Shown piece after piece: positions 15,986 through 23,712 of a stretch of DNA of 64,000 nucleotides. Each line of letters starts with the position of its first letter. Position 1 is the stretch's first letter. The stretch is from Streptomyces sp. NBC_00249. GTDB taxonomy: Bacteria > Actinomycetota > Actinomycetes > Streptomycetales > Streptomycetaceae. The DNA is taken from the NCBI RefSeq assembly GCF_026342355.1, contig NZ_JAPEMV010000004.1, forward strand, positions 620,001-684,000. Direction: 5' to 3'. Position numbers and translations under genes: made by a program. Below the pieces are notes generated by a model. That model saw only the letters and a program-made list of their open reading frames with translations, did no database searches and was not told where the DNA came from.

Positions 15986-16699
15986 TCAACGCGGGGGCAG
16001 TTGGTCGTACGTCTTGAAGGTGTAGAGCGCGGACAGGGTGAGGGTGTTGCCGGTCTGCGCGGGCAGGCCGAGGCGGTGGTTGACGAGCCGGGTCAGCGGG
16101 CCGCAGTCGGTGGCGGCGGGGGCGGTGAAGGCGGTGTCGGTCGCCGCGAACTTGATGACCGGAGGGTTCTTCGAGATCCACTCCGAGCTGCCGACGCGCC
16201 GCAGCCGGATCTCGATCGGCGCCTCTTCGGTGCCGATGACGCAGCCCTCGGGCAGCAGCGGGCTCACGACGCGGTAGCGCAGGGTGAACAGGCCCATCCG
16301 GTCGCCGACCGAGTAGAAGTCGGACCGGCCGCCGTACTCCGGCTGGAGGGCGAGCGGGAGGGGCCCGTGGCCCGTCAGCCCGCCGGGGACGGGGGTCGGG
16401 CCGCCGCGCAGGGCGCCCCACACCTGGCCCTTGCTCCCGTCGGGGAGGGGGCCCTCGGCGTGGGTGATGGTCATCGGGGCCAGCTCCGGGATGTCCCGGC
16501 TGCCGAGGTGCAGCGACCCGGTGGCGGTCAGCACCTCGCACTTCCACTGCGCGGCGTCCACCCCGGCGGGGATGGCCGGGCAGTCGGAGAAGTCGTACGA
16601 GGGGGCCTCGGCGGCGAGGGCGGGGGCGACGGCCAGGCCGGTCAGGGTGGCGGCGAGCGCGAGGGCGGCGGCCGTGCGGCGGAGCGTGGTGGTCTGCAT
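15986..16699 (-). CDS. Secreted protein of unknown function
   Basis: A 237-residue exported protein with a Sec signal peptide (RRTAAALALAATLTGLAVAP, cleavage near ALAAEA). The mature part has four cysteines that could form two disulfides (DCPAIPA, KCEVL, EGCVIG, DCGPL) and is strand-rich. No catalytic motif was seen. ATG 16699 is used; GTG 16706-16708 in frame gives three more residues and better ribosome spacing. The 284 bp between this gene's 3' side and the HTH gene start include no further gene that I can support. Confidence 0.7.
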   Translation of the reverse strand: MQTTTLRRTAAALALAATLTGLAVAPALAAEAPSYDFSDCPAIPAGVDAAQWKCEVLTATGSLHLGSRDIPELAPMTITHAEGPLPDGSKGQVWGALRGGPTPVPGGLTGHGPLPLALQPEYGGRSDFYSVGDRMGLFTLRYRVVSPLLPEGCVIGTEEAPIEIRLRRVGSSEWISKNPPVIKFAATDTAFTAPAATDCGPLTRLVNHRLGLPAQTGNTLTLSALYTFKTYDQLPPR

Positions 16700-16799
16700 G
16701 GCTCCCACACTCCCGCCGGGCGCCGTCCGGCAGCCACGGGGACATCCCCCGCCCGACCCTGATCCGCCCCGGATCCCACGTCAGGGACAACGACCGGCC

Positions 16800-17147
16800 C
16801 TACCTGCCCAGTTCGGCCCGGACGGTCTTGCGCGGGACCGGCCCCGGGCTGGTCCCCCAGTCGCGCGCGAGCCCCGCCACGATGGCCAGCCCGTACCGGG
16901 GCGCGCCCGGCAGCGCTTCGCCCCGGGCGTCGGACACCTCGACCCGCACCCGGCCGGCGTCGGTGACGCGGAGCGCGAGGTGAAAGTCCCGCCCGGGCAC
17001 CCGCCCATGGGTGACGGCGTTGGCGGCCAACTCGGCGACGACCTGCGCGGCGTCATGGAACGGCAGCCCCCAGGACCGCAGTTGCTCGACGGTGAGCAGC
17101 CGGGCGAGGCGCGCCGCGCGGGGAGTGGCGGACAGCCACTGGTTCAA
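16800..17147 (-). CDS. ATP-binding regulatory protein (RsbW/HATPase_c_2-like)
   Basis: A 115-residue GHKL ATPase of the anti-sigma-factor type. The N-box is VVAELAANAVTHG (about 36-48), the G1 region VEVSDARGEALPG and the G2-type PRYGLAIVAGLARDWG. Streptomyces carry many such stand-alone kinases, often next to DUF397 and XRE proteins. The best start visible is TTG 17147, which lies inside the divergent DUF397 gene, so the two openings overlap by 23 bp. The protein is a little shorter than usual at the N-terminus. Partner unknown. Confidence 0.8.
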   Translation of the reverse strand: MNQWLSATPRAARLARLLTVEQLRSWGLPFHDAAQVVAELAANAVTHGRVPGRDFHLALRVTDAGRVRVEVSDARGEALPGAPRYGLAIVAGLARDWGTSPGPVPRKTVRAELGR

Positions 17148-17301
17148 GAGCAGCTACAGCACCAACAACGAGATCACCAACTGCGTCGAGGTCGCGGCGA
17201 ACCCCGGGACGGTTCACGTCCGGGACTCCAAGACCACCGGCCCGCAGCTCGTGGTCAGTGACACCGCCTGGGCGGGGTTCGTTTCGTACGCCGCTCAGTG
17301 A
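17125..17301 (+). CDS. DUF397 domain protein
   Basis: A 58-residue protein that is a single DUF397 domain: HWFKSSYSTNN, CVEVAANPGTVHVRDSK and a closing AWAGFVSYAAQ. DUF397 proteins act with XRE regulators (Scr1/BldB-like systems) in Streptomyces development and are often paired as antitoxin/toxin-like partners. Here the XRE partner is missing and the gene is instead head-to-head with an ATP-binding protein, overlapping its start. Start GTG 17125 with a GGGG stretch upstream. Confidence 0.85.
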   Translation: MADSHWFKSSYSTNNEITNCVEVAANPGTVHVRDSKTTGPQLVVSDTAWAGFVSYAAQ

Positions 17302-17313
17302 TCGGCGGCCAGG

Positions 17314-17526
17314 GTGCGCCTCGTCCAGGTCGGGCCCGAGGGCGCCGGATCGCGCGGCGGCCTGATCACCGCCGAGCGGTACGGCGAGCGGTACGGCGAG
17401 CGGATCGCCCGGCTGGCGCAGCGCTGGGTGAACGCCGTGCCGTACGAGACGCCCCGGATGACGGAACACGAGGCCCGCGCCCTGTCGGCCTCTCTGGGGG
17501 AGGCGGACCTGCTGGCCGGTGCCTGA
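17314..17526 (+). CDS. Small hypothetical protein
   Basis: A 70-residue open frame from GTG 17314 with strong GC3 bias, 12 bp after DUF397 and probably cotranscribed. It contains a short tandem repeat R-Y-G-E-R-Y-G-E-R and the helical stretch EARALSASLGEADLL. No family recognised and no clear ribosome site; could be a small partner of DUF397 or a chance frame. Confidence 0.4.
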   Translation: MRLVQVGPEGAGSRGGLITAERYGERYGERIARLAQRWVNAVPYETPRMTEHEARALSASLGEADLLAGA

Positions 17527-17672
17527 CCGCATCGGCGAGCCGTGCGGGTGGTTCCGGTTGGCGGATGCGAGGGGCTGAACACAAGTCAAAGCACAGCCGC
17601 CTAGCGTCGATCTCGTGCGGTTCTTCTCTTCCCGGGCCGCACGAACTGTCTACGTAAGAGGTCGAACCACCC

Positions 17673-18092
17673 ATGAGCCTGAGCATCCGCAACCAGATCG
17701 CCGGAACCGTCACCGCCGTCACCGCCGGTGAGGCGATGGCGACGGTCAAGGTCCGCCTCGAGGGCGGCCAGGACATCACCGCGGCGATCACCGTCGACGC
17801 CGTCAAGGAGCTCGGTCTTGCCGCCGGGTCCTCCGTGAAGGCCCTGGTCAAGGCCACCGAGGTGGCGCTCGCGACCGGTCCCGTCGAGGGGCTGTCCATC
17901 CGCAACCAGATCGCCGGCACCGTCGTCGACGTCGCCACCGGCCCGGCCATGGCCTCCGTCAAGGTCGACGTGAACGGTGGCGGCTTGACCGCCGCGATCA
18001 CCGCCGACGCCGTCGAGGCCCTCGGCCTGGCCGCCGGGTCCTCCGTCGTCGCGCTGATCAAGTCGACCGAGGTCTCCCTCCAGGCGGCCTGA
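17673..18092 (+). CDS. Molbindin: two tandem TOBE/Mop domains
   Basis: A 139-residue protein made of two near-identical halves. Each starts L-S-I-R-N-Q-I-A-G-T-V and continues with V-K-V, A-A-I-T and G-L-A-A-G-S-S-V, the TOBE (Mop) molybdate/tungstate-binding fold. Assemblies of such domains bind molybdate at domain interfaces and buffer cytosolic oxyanion. The duplication is internal, about 70 residues per unit. The start ATG 17673 follows GAGG. It opens a molybdenum-themed stretch with the MPT oxidoreductase (19334-19786), xanthine dehydrogenase (19867-23489) and the HTH-TOBE protein (25170-25568). Confidence 0.9.
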   Translation: MSLSIRNQIAGTVTAVTAGEAMATVKVRLEGGQDITAAITVDAVKELGLAAGSSVKALVKATEVALATGPVEGLSIRNQIAGTVVDVATGPAMASVKVDVNGGGLTAAITADAVEALGLAAGSSVVALIKSTEVSLQAA

Positions 18093-18230
18093 CGCCTCCC
18101 GCAGGCTCTGGCGGTCCGTCATCTCCCGTACGGACGGGGGAGAGACGGGCCGCCGTGCCGTTTTCCGGGGCGGGCCGCCGATCCGGTCCTTAGGATGAGC
18201 GCGACTGGTTCGTGTGTCCGGGGAGGGGCG

Positions 18231-18926
18231 ATGGAGGACAACCCGTACGCGGTGGAACCGGCCTCCGGGCCCATGCCGCCCGCAGCGCCCGCCCACGCGC
18301 CGTGGACCGCGTTCGACGACCACCTGGTGCACACCTGCCGGGTCGTGCACGACCTGATGCACGGCCGGCTCTCCGCGCGCGTGCCGCTGCCCTCCACGGC
18401 GCGGCTGGCACCCGGGGAACTCTCGCTCGCGGTGGGCCCGGCCGCCCGCCTGACCTGGCGGGGTCTGGGCGACGGCAGCTACAGCCACAGCAACGTGATG
18501 GCCTTCGGGCGCCCGGCCTTCGTCCTCGGCTCGCTCGCCGGGAACGCGCTGGGCAACGCCGCCCGCAAGAGCCGGGCCGCCGCCGACGCCCAGCCGCGCT
18601 GGGTGTACGACGGCAACGGCGAACTGACCGTCACCAACCGCCGCGCGTACCTCGGTCAGCCGAACGGGTTTCTGGACCTGAACTGGACGGGGCTCGACAC
18701 GATCGACCTGGCCGGCCCGGACGTCTTCCAGTGCTCGTTCCAGAACACCCACACCGGCGGGTACTCCACGGTGCGGGTCCAGTCCATGTGGGCGTCCCTG
18801 ATGTTCGCCCTCGCCGCGCACGTCGCCTTCCCCGCGCATCCGAGGCTGCTCTCCGGAGGCTGGCTGCCGCCGGGCTTCGAGGCGCGGTGCGCGGTGTTCG
18901 GAGTCCCCTGCCCGCCGGTGCGGTAG
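18231..18926 (+). CDS. Conserved hypothetical protein
   Basis: A 231-residue protein, start ATG 18231 after GGGAGGGG. The N-terminal third is Pro/Ala-rich; the middle holds a helix-forming hydrophobic stretch FVLGSLAGNALGNAARKS; the C-terminal half is strand-rich (RWVYDGNGELTVTNRRAYL, WTGLDTIDL, YSTVRVQSMWASLMFALAAH) and looks like a PH-like or lipid-binding sensor domain, though that is a guess. A C-terminal hydrophobic segment may touch the membrane. The stop is 4 bp from the stop of the convergent secreted protein gene. No function recognised. Confidence 0.65.
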   Translation: MEDNPYAVEPASGPMPPAAPAHAPWTAFDDHLVHTCRVVHDLMHGRLSARVPLPSTARLAPGELSLAVGPAARLTWRGLGDGSYSHSNVMAFGRPAFVLGSLAGNALGNAARKSRAAADAQPRWVYDGNGELTVTNRRAYLGQPNGFLDLNWTGLDTIDLAGPDVFQCSFQNTHTGGYSTVRVQSMWASLMFALAAHVAFPAHPRLLSGGWLPPGFEARCAVFGVPCPPVR

Positions 18927-18930
18927 CGAC

Positions 18931-19227
18931 TCACTCGATGAAGACGCTCCGGCCGTGCGCGACGGTCGCCTGGCCGGGGAAGACCGGGTGCTCCACGCGG
19001 CCGTCGCAGTTCGGGCCCGACCACACCCAGGCCACCCCGTCCGTCAGGTTCAGCACCTGTGACGGGGCGAAGTCGCCCAGCGGGTAGCAGCCGGACGGAT
19101 CCTCGTTCGCCGCGCCGTCGATGACCAGCACCCCCTGTGCCGCCTGTGCCGTACCCGGGGCCGCCAGCGCCAGCACCGCCGCCGCCGCACACGCCCCGAG
19201 AACCTTCGTCACTCGTCGTCGCATCAT
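18931..19227 (-). CDS. Small secreted protein
   Basis: A 98-residue exported protein: basic start MMRRRVTKVLG, hydrophobic core and cleavage site PGTAQA-A. The mature part has two cysteines (SGCYPLG and NCDGRVEHP) likely forming one disulfide, resembling small Streptomyces peptidase-inhibitor-like or beta/gamma-crystallin-like secreted proteins. GAGGCAGG precedes the ATG. Function not established. Confidence 0.65.
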   Translation of the reverse strand: MMRRRVTKVLGACAAAAVLALAAPGTAQAAQGVLVIDGAANEDPSGCYPLGDFAPSQVLNLTDGVAWVWSGPNCDGRVEHPVFPGQATVAHGRSVFIE

Positions 19228-19333
19228 TCGCCTGCCTCTTTCCGCTCGCCGACCAGGTGTCATGACTGAAGGTAGATCGACAGTTACGGTCGGTGATACG
19301 GCGTGCGGTGGTGAAAGAGGGGCGCGTGGATCT

Positions 19334-19786
19334 TCAGGAGACCGACACCAGGGCCGGGGCCGACAGGGTGCCGAACCAGACGTGGGTGACGGCGCTGACG
19401 TAGCGCGCGCCGCAGCGGTCGGAGGGGACGACCAGCTGGCTGCCCGGCCCGTCGAGGTCCTCGCCGTCGAGGCGGGTGGCCAGCAGGACCGGGCTGCCGC
19501 AGAAGTCGGCGTCGAGTTCAGCCCAGGACAGGACGGTGTGGTGGCCGTCGCCGCCGCTGACCGCGAGGAGGTAGCGGCTGCGGTCTTTGCGGCGGCGGGC
19601 GTCGAAGACGGGGCCCGCGCCGGCGACGAGGTCCCGCAGCAGCACGCCTTCGAAGACGTGGTGCTGCGGGCCGTTCGTCGCGCAGTCGAAGGTGACCTCC
19701 GCCCGGTGCTGGGGCCAGGCGCGCAGGTCGGCGACGCTCAGGGTCGCGGGGTGGTCGAGGTCGCCGTGCAGCAGGAGTGTGGCCAT
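19334..19786 (-). CDS. Molybdopterin-dependent oxidoreductase (sulfite-oxidase fold), compact
   Basis: A 150-residue protein covering the core of the oxidoreductase molybdopterin-binding domain: TLSVADLRAWPQHRAEVTFDCATNG, then VFEGVLLRDLVAGAG and a closing QLVVPSDRCGARYVSAVTHVWFG. The Mo-ligating cysteine is expected in the TFDCATN segment. The family binds Mo-MPT and includes sulfite oxidase and MsrP; this copy lacks the dimerisation domain and any export signal. It sits directly downstream (80 bp) of xanthine dehydrogenase on the same strand and may share its transcript. GGGA precedes the ATG. Confidence 0.78.
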   Translation of the reverse strand: MATLLLHGDLDHPATLSVADLRAWPQHRAEVTFDCATNGPQHHVFEGVLLRDLVAGAGPVFDARRRKDRSRYLLAVSGGDGHHTVLSWAELDADFCGSPVLLATRLDGEDLDGPGSQLVVPSDRCGARYVSAVTHVWFGTLSAPALVSVS

Positions 19787-19866
19787 GGGTCCCTCATGCC
19801 CGACTCAGGTCGCGCTGGAACCTCATGTGCGAGGTTCAGGGGTATGTATGAGCCGCAGATGGGTCA

Positions 19867-22650
19867 TCAGTTGTGGGTTTCGCCTTGCAGTTTCTGGTCG
19901 ATTCTCTGCCAGACCACGTCACGGGTGACGGGCAGCTCCGTGAAGCGGATCCCCGTCGCGTCCCGCAGGGCGTTGGCGAAGGCGGGGGCCACCGGGTTGA
20001 AGGGGCTCTCGGACATGGACTTCGCGCCGAGCGGCCCGATCGCGTCCGAGGTCTCCATGAAGTGGACCTCCGTGCGCGGGACGTCCGCGTACTGCGGGAG
20101 GCGGTAGCGGCGGAAGGCGGCCGTGGTGACCTCCCCGCGCTCGTCCACCCGTACCGTCTCGAAGAGGGTGGCGCCCAGGGCCTGGGCCACGCCGCCCTCG
20201 ACCTGGCCGCGGCACTGCATCGGGTTCATGACCTTGCCGGCGTCCGCCGCGTGGACGGACCGCAGGATCCTCATCTCGCCCGTGCCCGGATCCACGGCCA
20301 GGCGGAACCACTGGGCGTTGAAGGCCACCGAGCGGGGGGAGCCGCCCCAGTGGCCGTCCGCCGCGATCTCGTCCAGCTCGCCCTTGTCGTACGCGGCCTC
20401 GTACAGCTCCTTGAGGGTGACGACGCGGCCCGCGCAGTCGAAGGCCTCGGCCGTCAGCGTGCACAGGTGCCGGGCCACTCCCGTGTGGCGGGCCGCGAAG
20501 GTCTGCAGGCGTTCCGCGAGGGAGCCCGCCGCCAGCATCACGGCCTTGCCCGCCACCACCGTGCCGGCCGAGGCGAACGCGCCGGTGTCGTGGCGGACCA
20601 CGTCCGTGTCGGACTGGCGGACGGTGATCCGGTCGACCGTGGTGTTCAGCGCGCCGGCGGTGATCTGCTTGTGGACGGTGGTGGTGCCGTTGCCGAACTC
20701 CGCCGTGCCCACCGCGATGTCGTACGTCCCGTCGCGCAGCAGGCTGACGCGGGCGTCGGCGAAGTGGCCGCCCGGCGGGCCGGTCGCGATCATGGCGACG
20801 GCCGAGCCCGTGCCGGTGAGCCAGCCCTCCGGGACGTCCTCGTGGCTGCGGTCCTCGGCGATGGCCTTGCGGACGACGTCCATGCACTGCTTCATCCCGT
20901 ACGAGGCGATGAAGAGGTCCTCCTCGTGGCCGATCGGGGTCACCAGGTGGTCCCCGGCGCCGATGACGTTCTTCTCGCGCAGGACGAGCGGGTCCATGCC
21001 GAGCCGGACGGCGAGCTCGTCCATCGCCGATTCGAGGGCGAAGAGGACCTGGCCCAGGCCGTAGCCGCGGAAGGCGCCGGCCGGGACGCCGTTGGTGTAG
21101 ACGGAGTACGCCTCGACCTCCTTGTTCGGTGCCTTGTAGACGGCGAAGGACTCGCCGACGCTGTGGAACATGACGGCCGGGCCGTGGTTGCCGTAGGCGC
21201 CGGTGTTGGCGAGCACGCGGATGCGCAGCGCGGTGAGGGTGCCGTCGGCCTTGGCACCGATCTTGACGGTGGTCTTGAAGGGGTGGCGGGTGGTGGCACC
21301 GTAGAACTGCTCGGCCCGGGTGAACTCGAGTTTCACCGGGCGCCGCAGCTTCAGGGCGGCGAGGACCACGATGTCCTCGGTGAGCATCTCCTGCTTGCCG
21401 CCGAATCCGCCGCCCACGCGGCCCGCGACGACGCGGACCTCGTCCTCGCCCAGGTCGTAGAGGGCGCACAGCGCCCGCCGGGTCAGGAACGGCGCCTGGG
21501 TGGAGGAGCGGACGGTGATGCGCTCGCCGTCGCCGTCCTCCTTGGGCTCGAAGTACGCGACGCTGCCGTGCGTCTCCAGACTGGCGTGCTGCACGCGCTG
21601 GGTACGGAAGGTCTCCTCGTAGACGACGTCCGCCTCCGCGTACCCCTGCTCCATGTCGCCGAGGGTGTTGTGGACCTCGCCGCACACGTTGTTCTCGGCG
21701 CGGAAGATCCCCGATTCGGGCCCCTTGGGGTGCAGGACCGGCGCGCCCGGCAGCATCGCCTCCTCCGGGTCGATGACGTACGGGAGTTCCTCGTACGTGA
21801 CGACCACGCGCCGGCAGCCCTCCTCGGCGGCCTGCTCGCTGTCGGCGACGACGGCCGCCACGCGCTGGCCGACGAAGCGGACCACGTCGTCCAGGACGCG
21901 GGTGTCCATCGGGTCCTCGGTGGGGTGCTCGTGGCGGGCCGAGGAGTACAGCCGGTCGGGGGCGTCGTGGTGGGTGAGGACGGCGTGGACGCCCGGCACC
22001 TGGAGGGCGTCGCGGGTGTCGATGCCGACGATCCGGGCGTGCGGGTGCGGGGAGCGCAGCAGCTTCATGTGGAGCAGGCCGGGCACCTCCACGTCGAAGG
22101 TGTAGCGGGCCGATCCGGTCACGACCAGCGGCCCGGCGGGGGCGCCGAGGGACTTCCCGACGGCCCGCCCGGCCTCCGGGGACTCGGTGTGCTTGACCCC
22201 GCGCACCGCGTCCTCGATGGCCCGGTAGCCCGTACAGCGGCAGATGTTGCCCTTGAAGGCGCGCGGGAGGTCCTCCAGCTTGCCGTCGTCGTGGGCGGTG
22301 CCCTCCTCGGCCTGGAGGGCGGCGGTGGTCATCAGGAACCCGGCGGTGCAGAAGCCGCACTGGAAGCCCTGCGCGTCGAGGAACCGCTGCTGCGCCGGGT
22401 GCAGTTCGCCGCCGGGCCTGGCGAGGCCCTCGACGGTGGTGACGGAGCGGCCCTCGGCGCGGACGGCCGGGTAGAGGCAGCTGTGCACGGGCTGCCCGTC
22501 GACGTGGACGGTGCAGGCCCCGCAGTCGCCCTGGTCGCAGCCCTTCTTCACGCCGAACCAGCCGCGCTCGCGGAGGTAGGTGCGCAGGCACTGGCCGGGG
22601 CGCGGCTCGTCCTCGAAGCGCTGCTCGTTGATCTCGATCCCGTAGCTCAT
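19867..22650 (-). CDS. Xanthine dehydrogenase, fused 2Fe-2S and molybdopterin subunits
   Basis: A 927-residue fusion. Residues 1-155 are the small iron-sulfur subunit: plant-type cluster Cys38, 43, 46 and 58 (GCDQGDCGAC, HSC) and second cluster Cys98, 101, 137 and 139 (CGFC, CRC). Residues about 165-927 are the large Mo-cofactor subunit with the loop GRVGGGFGGK and a catalytic-type Glu region near the C-terminus (IGPLGAKSMSE). It oxidises xanthine or a related purine or aldehyde, passing electrons to the FAD subunit encoded just upstream; stop and start overlap by 4 bp (ATGA). I start at ATG 22650 (MSYGIEINEQ). A divergent PucR-type regulator suggests purine catabolism as the role. Confidence 0.9.
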   Translation of the reverse strand: MSYGIEINEQRFEDEPRPGQCLRTYLRERGWFGVKKGCDQGDCGACTVHVDGQPVHSCLYPAVRAEGRSVTTVEGLARPGGELHPAQQRFLDAQGFQCGFCTAGFLMTTAALQAEEGTAHDDGKLEDLPRAFKGNICRCTGYRAIEDAVRGVKHTESPEAGRAVGKSLGAPAGPLVVTGSARYTFDVEVPGLLHMKLLRSPHPHARIVGIDTRDALQVPGVHAVLTHHDAPDRLYSSARHEHPTEDPMDTRVLDDVVRFVGQRVAAVVADSEQAAEEGCRRVVVTYEELPYVIDPEEAMLPGAPVLHPKGPESGIFRAENNVCGEVHNTLGDMEQGYAEADVVYEETFRTQRVQHASLETHGSVAYFEPKEDGDGERITVRSSTQAPFLTRRALCALYDLGEDEVRVVAGRVGGGFGGKQEMLTEDIVVLAALKLRRPVKLEFTRAEQFYGATTRHPFKTTVKIGAKADGTLTALRIRVLANTGAYGNHGPAVMFHSVGESFAVYKAPNKEVEAYSVYTNGVPAGAFRGYGLGQVLFALESAMDELAVRLGMDPLVLREKNVIGAGDHLVTPIGHEEDLFIASYGMKQCMDVVRKAIAEDRSHEDVPEGWLTGTGSAVAMIATGPPGGHFADARVSLLRDGTYDIAVGTAEFGNGTTTVHKQITAGALNTTVDRITVRQSDTDVVRHDTGAFASAGTVVAGKAVMLAAGSLAERLQTFAARHTGVARHLCTLTAEAFDCAGRVVTLKELYEAAYDKGELDEIAADGHWGGSPRSVAFNAQWFRLAVDPGTGEMRILRSVHAADAGKVMNPMQCRGQVEGGVAQALGATLFETVRVDERGEVTTAAFRRYRLPQYADVPRTEVHFMETSDAIGPLGAKSMSESPFNPVAPAFANALRDATGIRFTELPVTRDVVWQRIDQKLQGETHN

Positions 22651-23489
22651 CGGGAACCCTCCTGGGGGGTGGTGAGTCCGAGGGTGAGTTCGCGGCGGAT
22701 CTCCTCGGCCAGGCGCAGGGCCATGTGACGCCGCCACTCGGGCAGGCCGTGGATGTCGTCGTACCACTCGTCGGGGCGGACGCCGCCGTCGATCGCCCCG
22801 CGCAGCTCGGCGGAGGTGGGCGGCAGCGCGAACCAGAAGCGCAGCGGCCGGGTCGTGGCGGCGGAGACGGTCACCGCGAGGGAGCCGTCCCGCGGGTCGG
22901 ACGTCCCGATCACGAGGGCGCCGGAGCGGCCGAGCCCGTACAGCGAGGCCTGCCGGAACGCCGTACGGGTCTCCAGGGCGCGGGCGGGGACGCGTACGGA
23001 GCGCAGCAGCTCCCCGTCGCGGAGGTCCTTGACGCCCGCGCCGCGGATGAAGTCGGTGACCGGCATGCGGCGGGTGGCGCCGTCCTGGCCCAGCAGCTCG
23101 ACGGTGGAGTCGAGGGCGGCGGTCAGGGAGACCATCGGGCCGGCCGGGAGGCCGTTGCAGAGGTTCCCGCCGACCGTGGCCATGTTCCAGATCTTGAAGC
23201 TCGCCAGAAAGGCGCGGCAGCACTGCTCGATCAGCGGTGCGGCCGTGGTGGGGAGGGAGCGGCCGAAGCGGGACAGCTCTGTGATGGTGCAGGTGGCGGC
23301 GATGTCGAGGGAGCCGTCCGGCTGCCAGGACAGGGGCGGCCAGCCCATGCGGGAGAGGTCGAAGAGACGGCGGATGTGCGGCTGCGGCTCGGAGAAGAGG
23401 TACGTGCCGCCGCCCAGCCAGGCGTCGCCGGGACGCCAGGGTTCGCGGCGGCGCGCGTCACGCACGTCGAGCACCGTGTTGAGGTCCAA
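22647..23489 (-). CDS. FAD-binding subunit of xanthine dehydrogenase family
   Basis: A 280-residue medium subunit. The FAD loops WLGGGTYL and ATVGGNLCNG are intact, and a C-terminal CO-dehydrogenase-flavoprotein-like domain (about 175-270) follows. It passes electrons from the iron-sulfur clusters to NAD or another acceptor. The only start that fits is TTG 23489 (MDLNTVLDVRDARRREPW); stops upstream in frame rule out a longer form. The stop overlaps the ATG of the fused Fe-S/Mo subunit, so the two are translated together. The promoter must lie in the 223-bp divergent region shared with the PucR gene. Confidence 0.88.
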   Translation of the reverse strand: MDLNTVLDVRDARRREPWRPGDAWLGGGTYLFSEPQPHIRRLFDLSRMGWPPLSWQPDGSLDIAATCTITELSRFGRSLPTTAAPLIEQCCRAFLASFKIWNMATVGGNLCNGLPAGPMVSLTAALDSTVELLGQDGATRRMPVTDFIRGAGVKDLRDGELLRSVRVPARALETRTAFRQASLYGLGRSGALVIGTSDPRDGSLAVTVSAATTRPLRFWFALPPTSAELRGAIDGGVRPDEWYDDIHGLPEWRRHMALRLAEEIRRELTLGLTTPQEGSR

Positions 23490-23647
23490 TTCGCGCCACC
23501 GGCCTTCCTGCGAATGCGGCGATCCGCCTCAGTGAAGCAACTGGGAAGGGGGCGAAACGACTGGTCCCGGACACGGAAACCGGCAGGCTCCGGATGGTGT
23601 GCGCTGGTGGATTCACCAAAGCCATAGGCGGGGGTTGTCCTTGCATT

Positions 23648-23666
23648 TACGATGAGGTTTCTCGTA
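23648..23666. promoter_or_regulatory. Inverted repeat in xdh/pucR divergent region
   Basis: TACGA and TCGTA arms nine bases apart, 47 bp before the PucR-family start. Spacing near one to two helical turns and place suggest a regulator site shared by the divergent genes. Weak on sequence alone. Confidence 0.3.
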
Positions 23667-23712
23667 TTCACCTGGCGAATGTGGGCCACCCCCACCGCAA
23701 GGAGTCCCTGCC

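Noticed and set aside
19873..22728. A 951-codon plus-strand open frame opposite xanthine dehydrogenase
   Set aside because: It is the shadow of a GC3-biased gene: the amino acids are low-complexity Gly/Ala/Val/Asp/Arg, no motif is present, and the minus strand encodes a clear fused Fe-S/Mo subunit.
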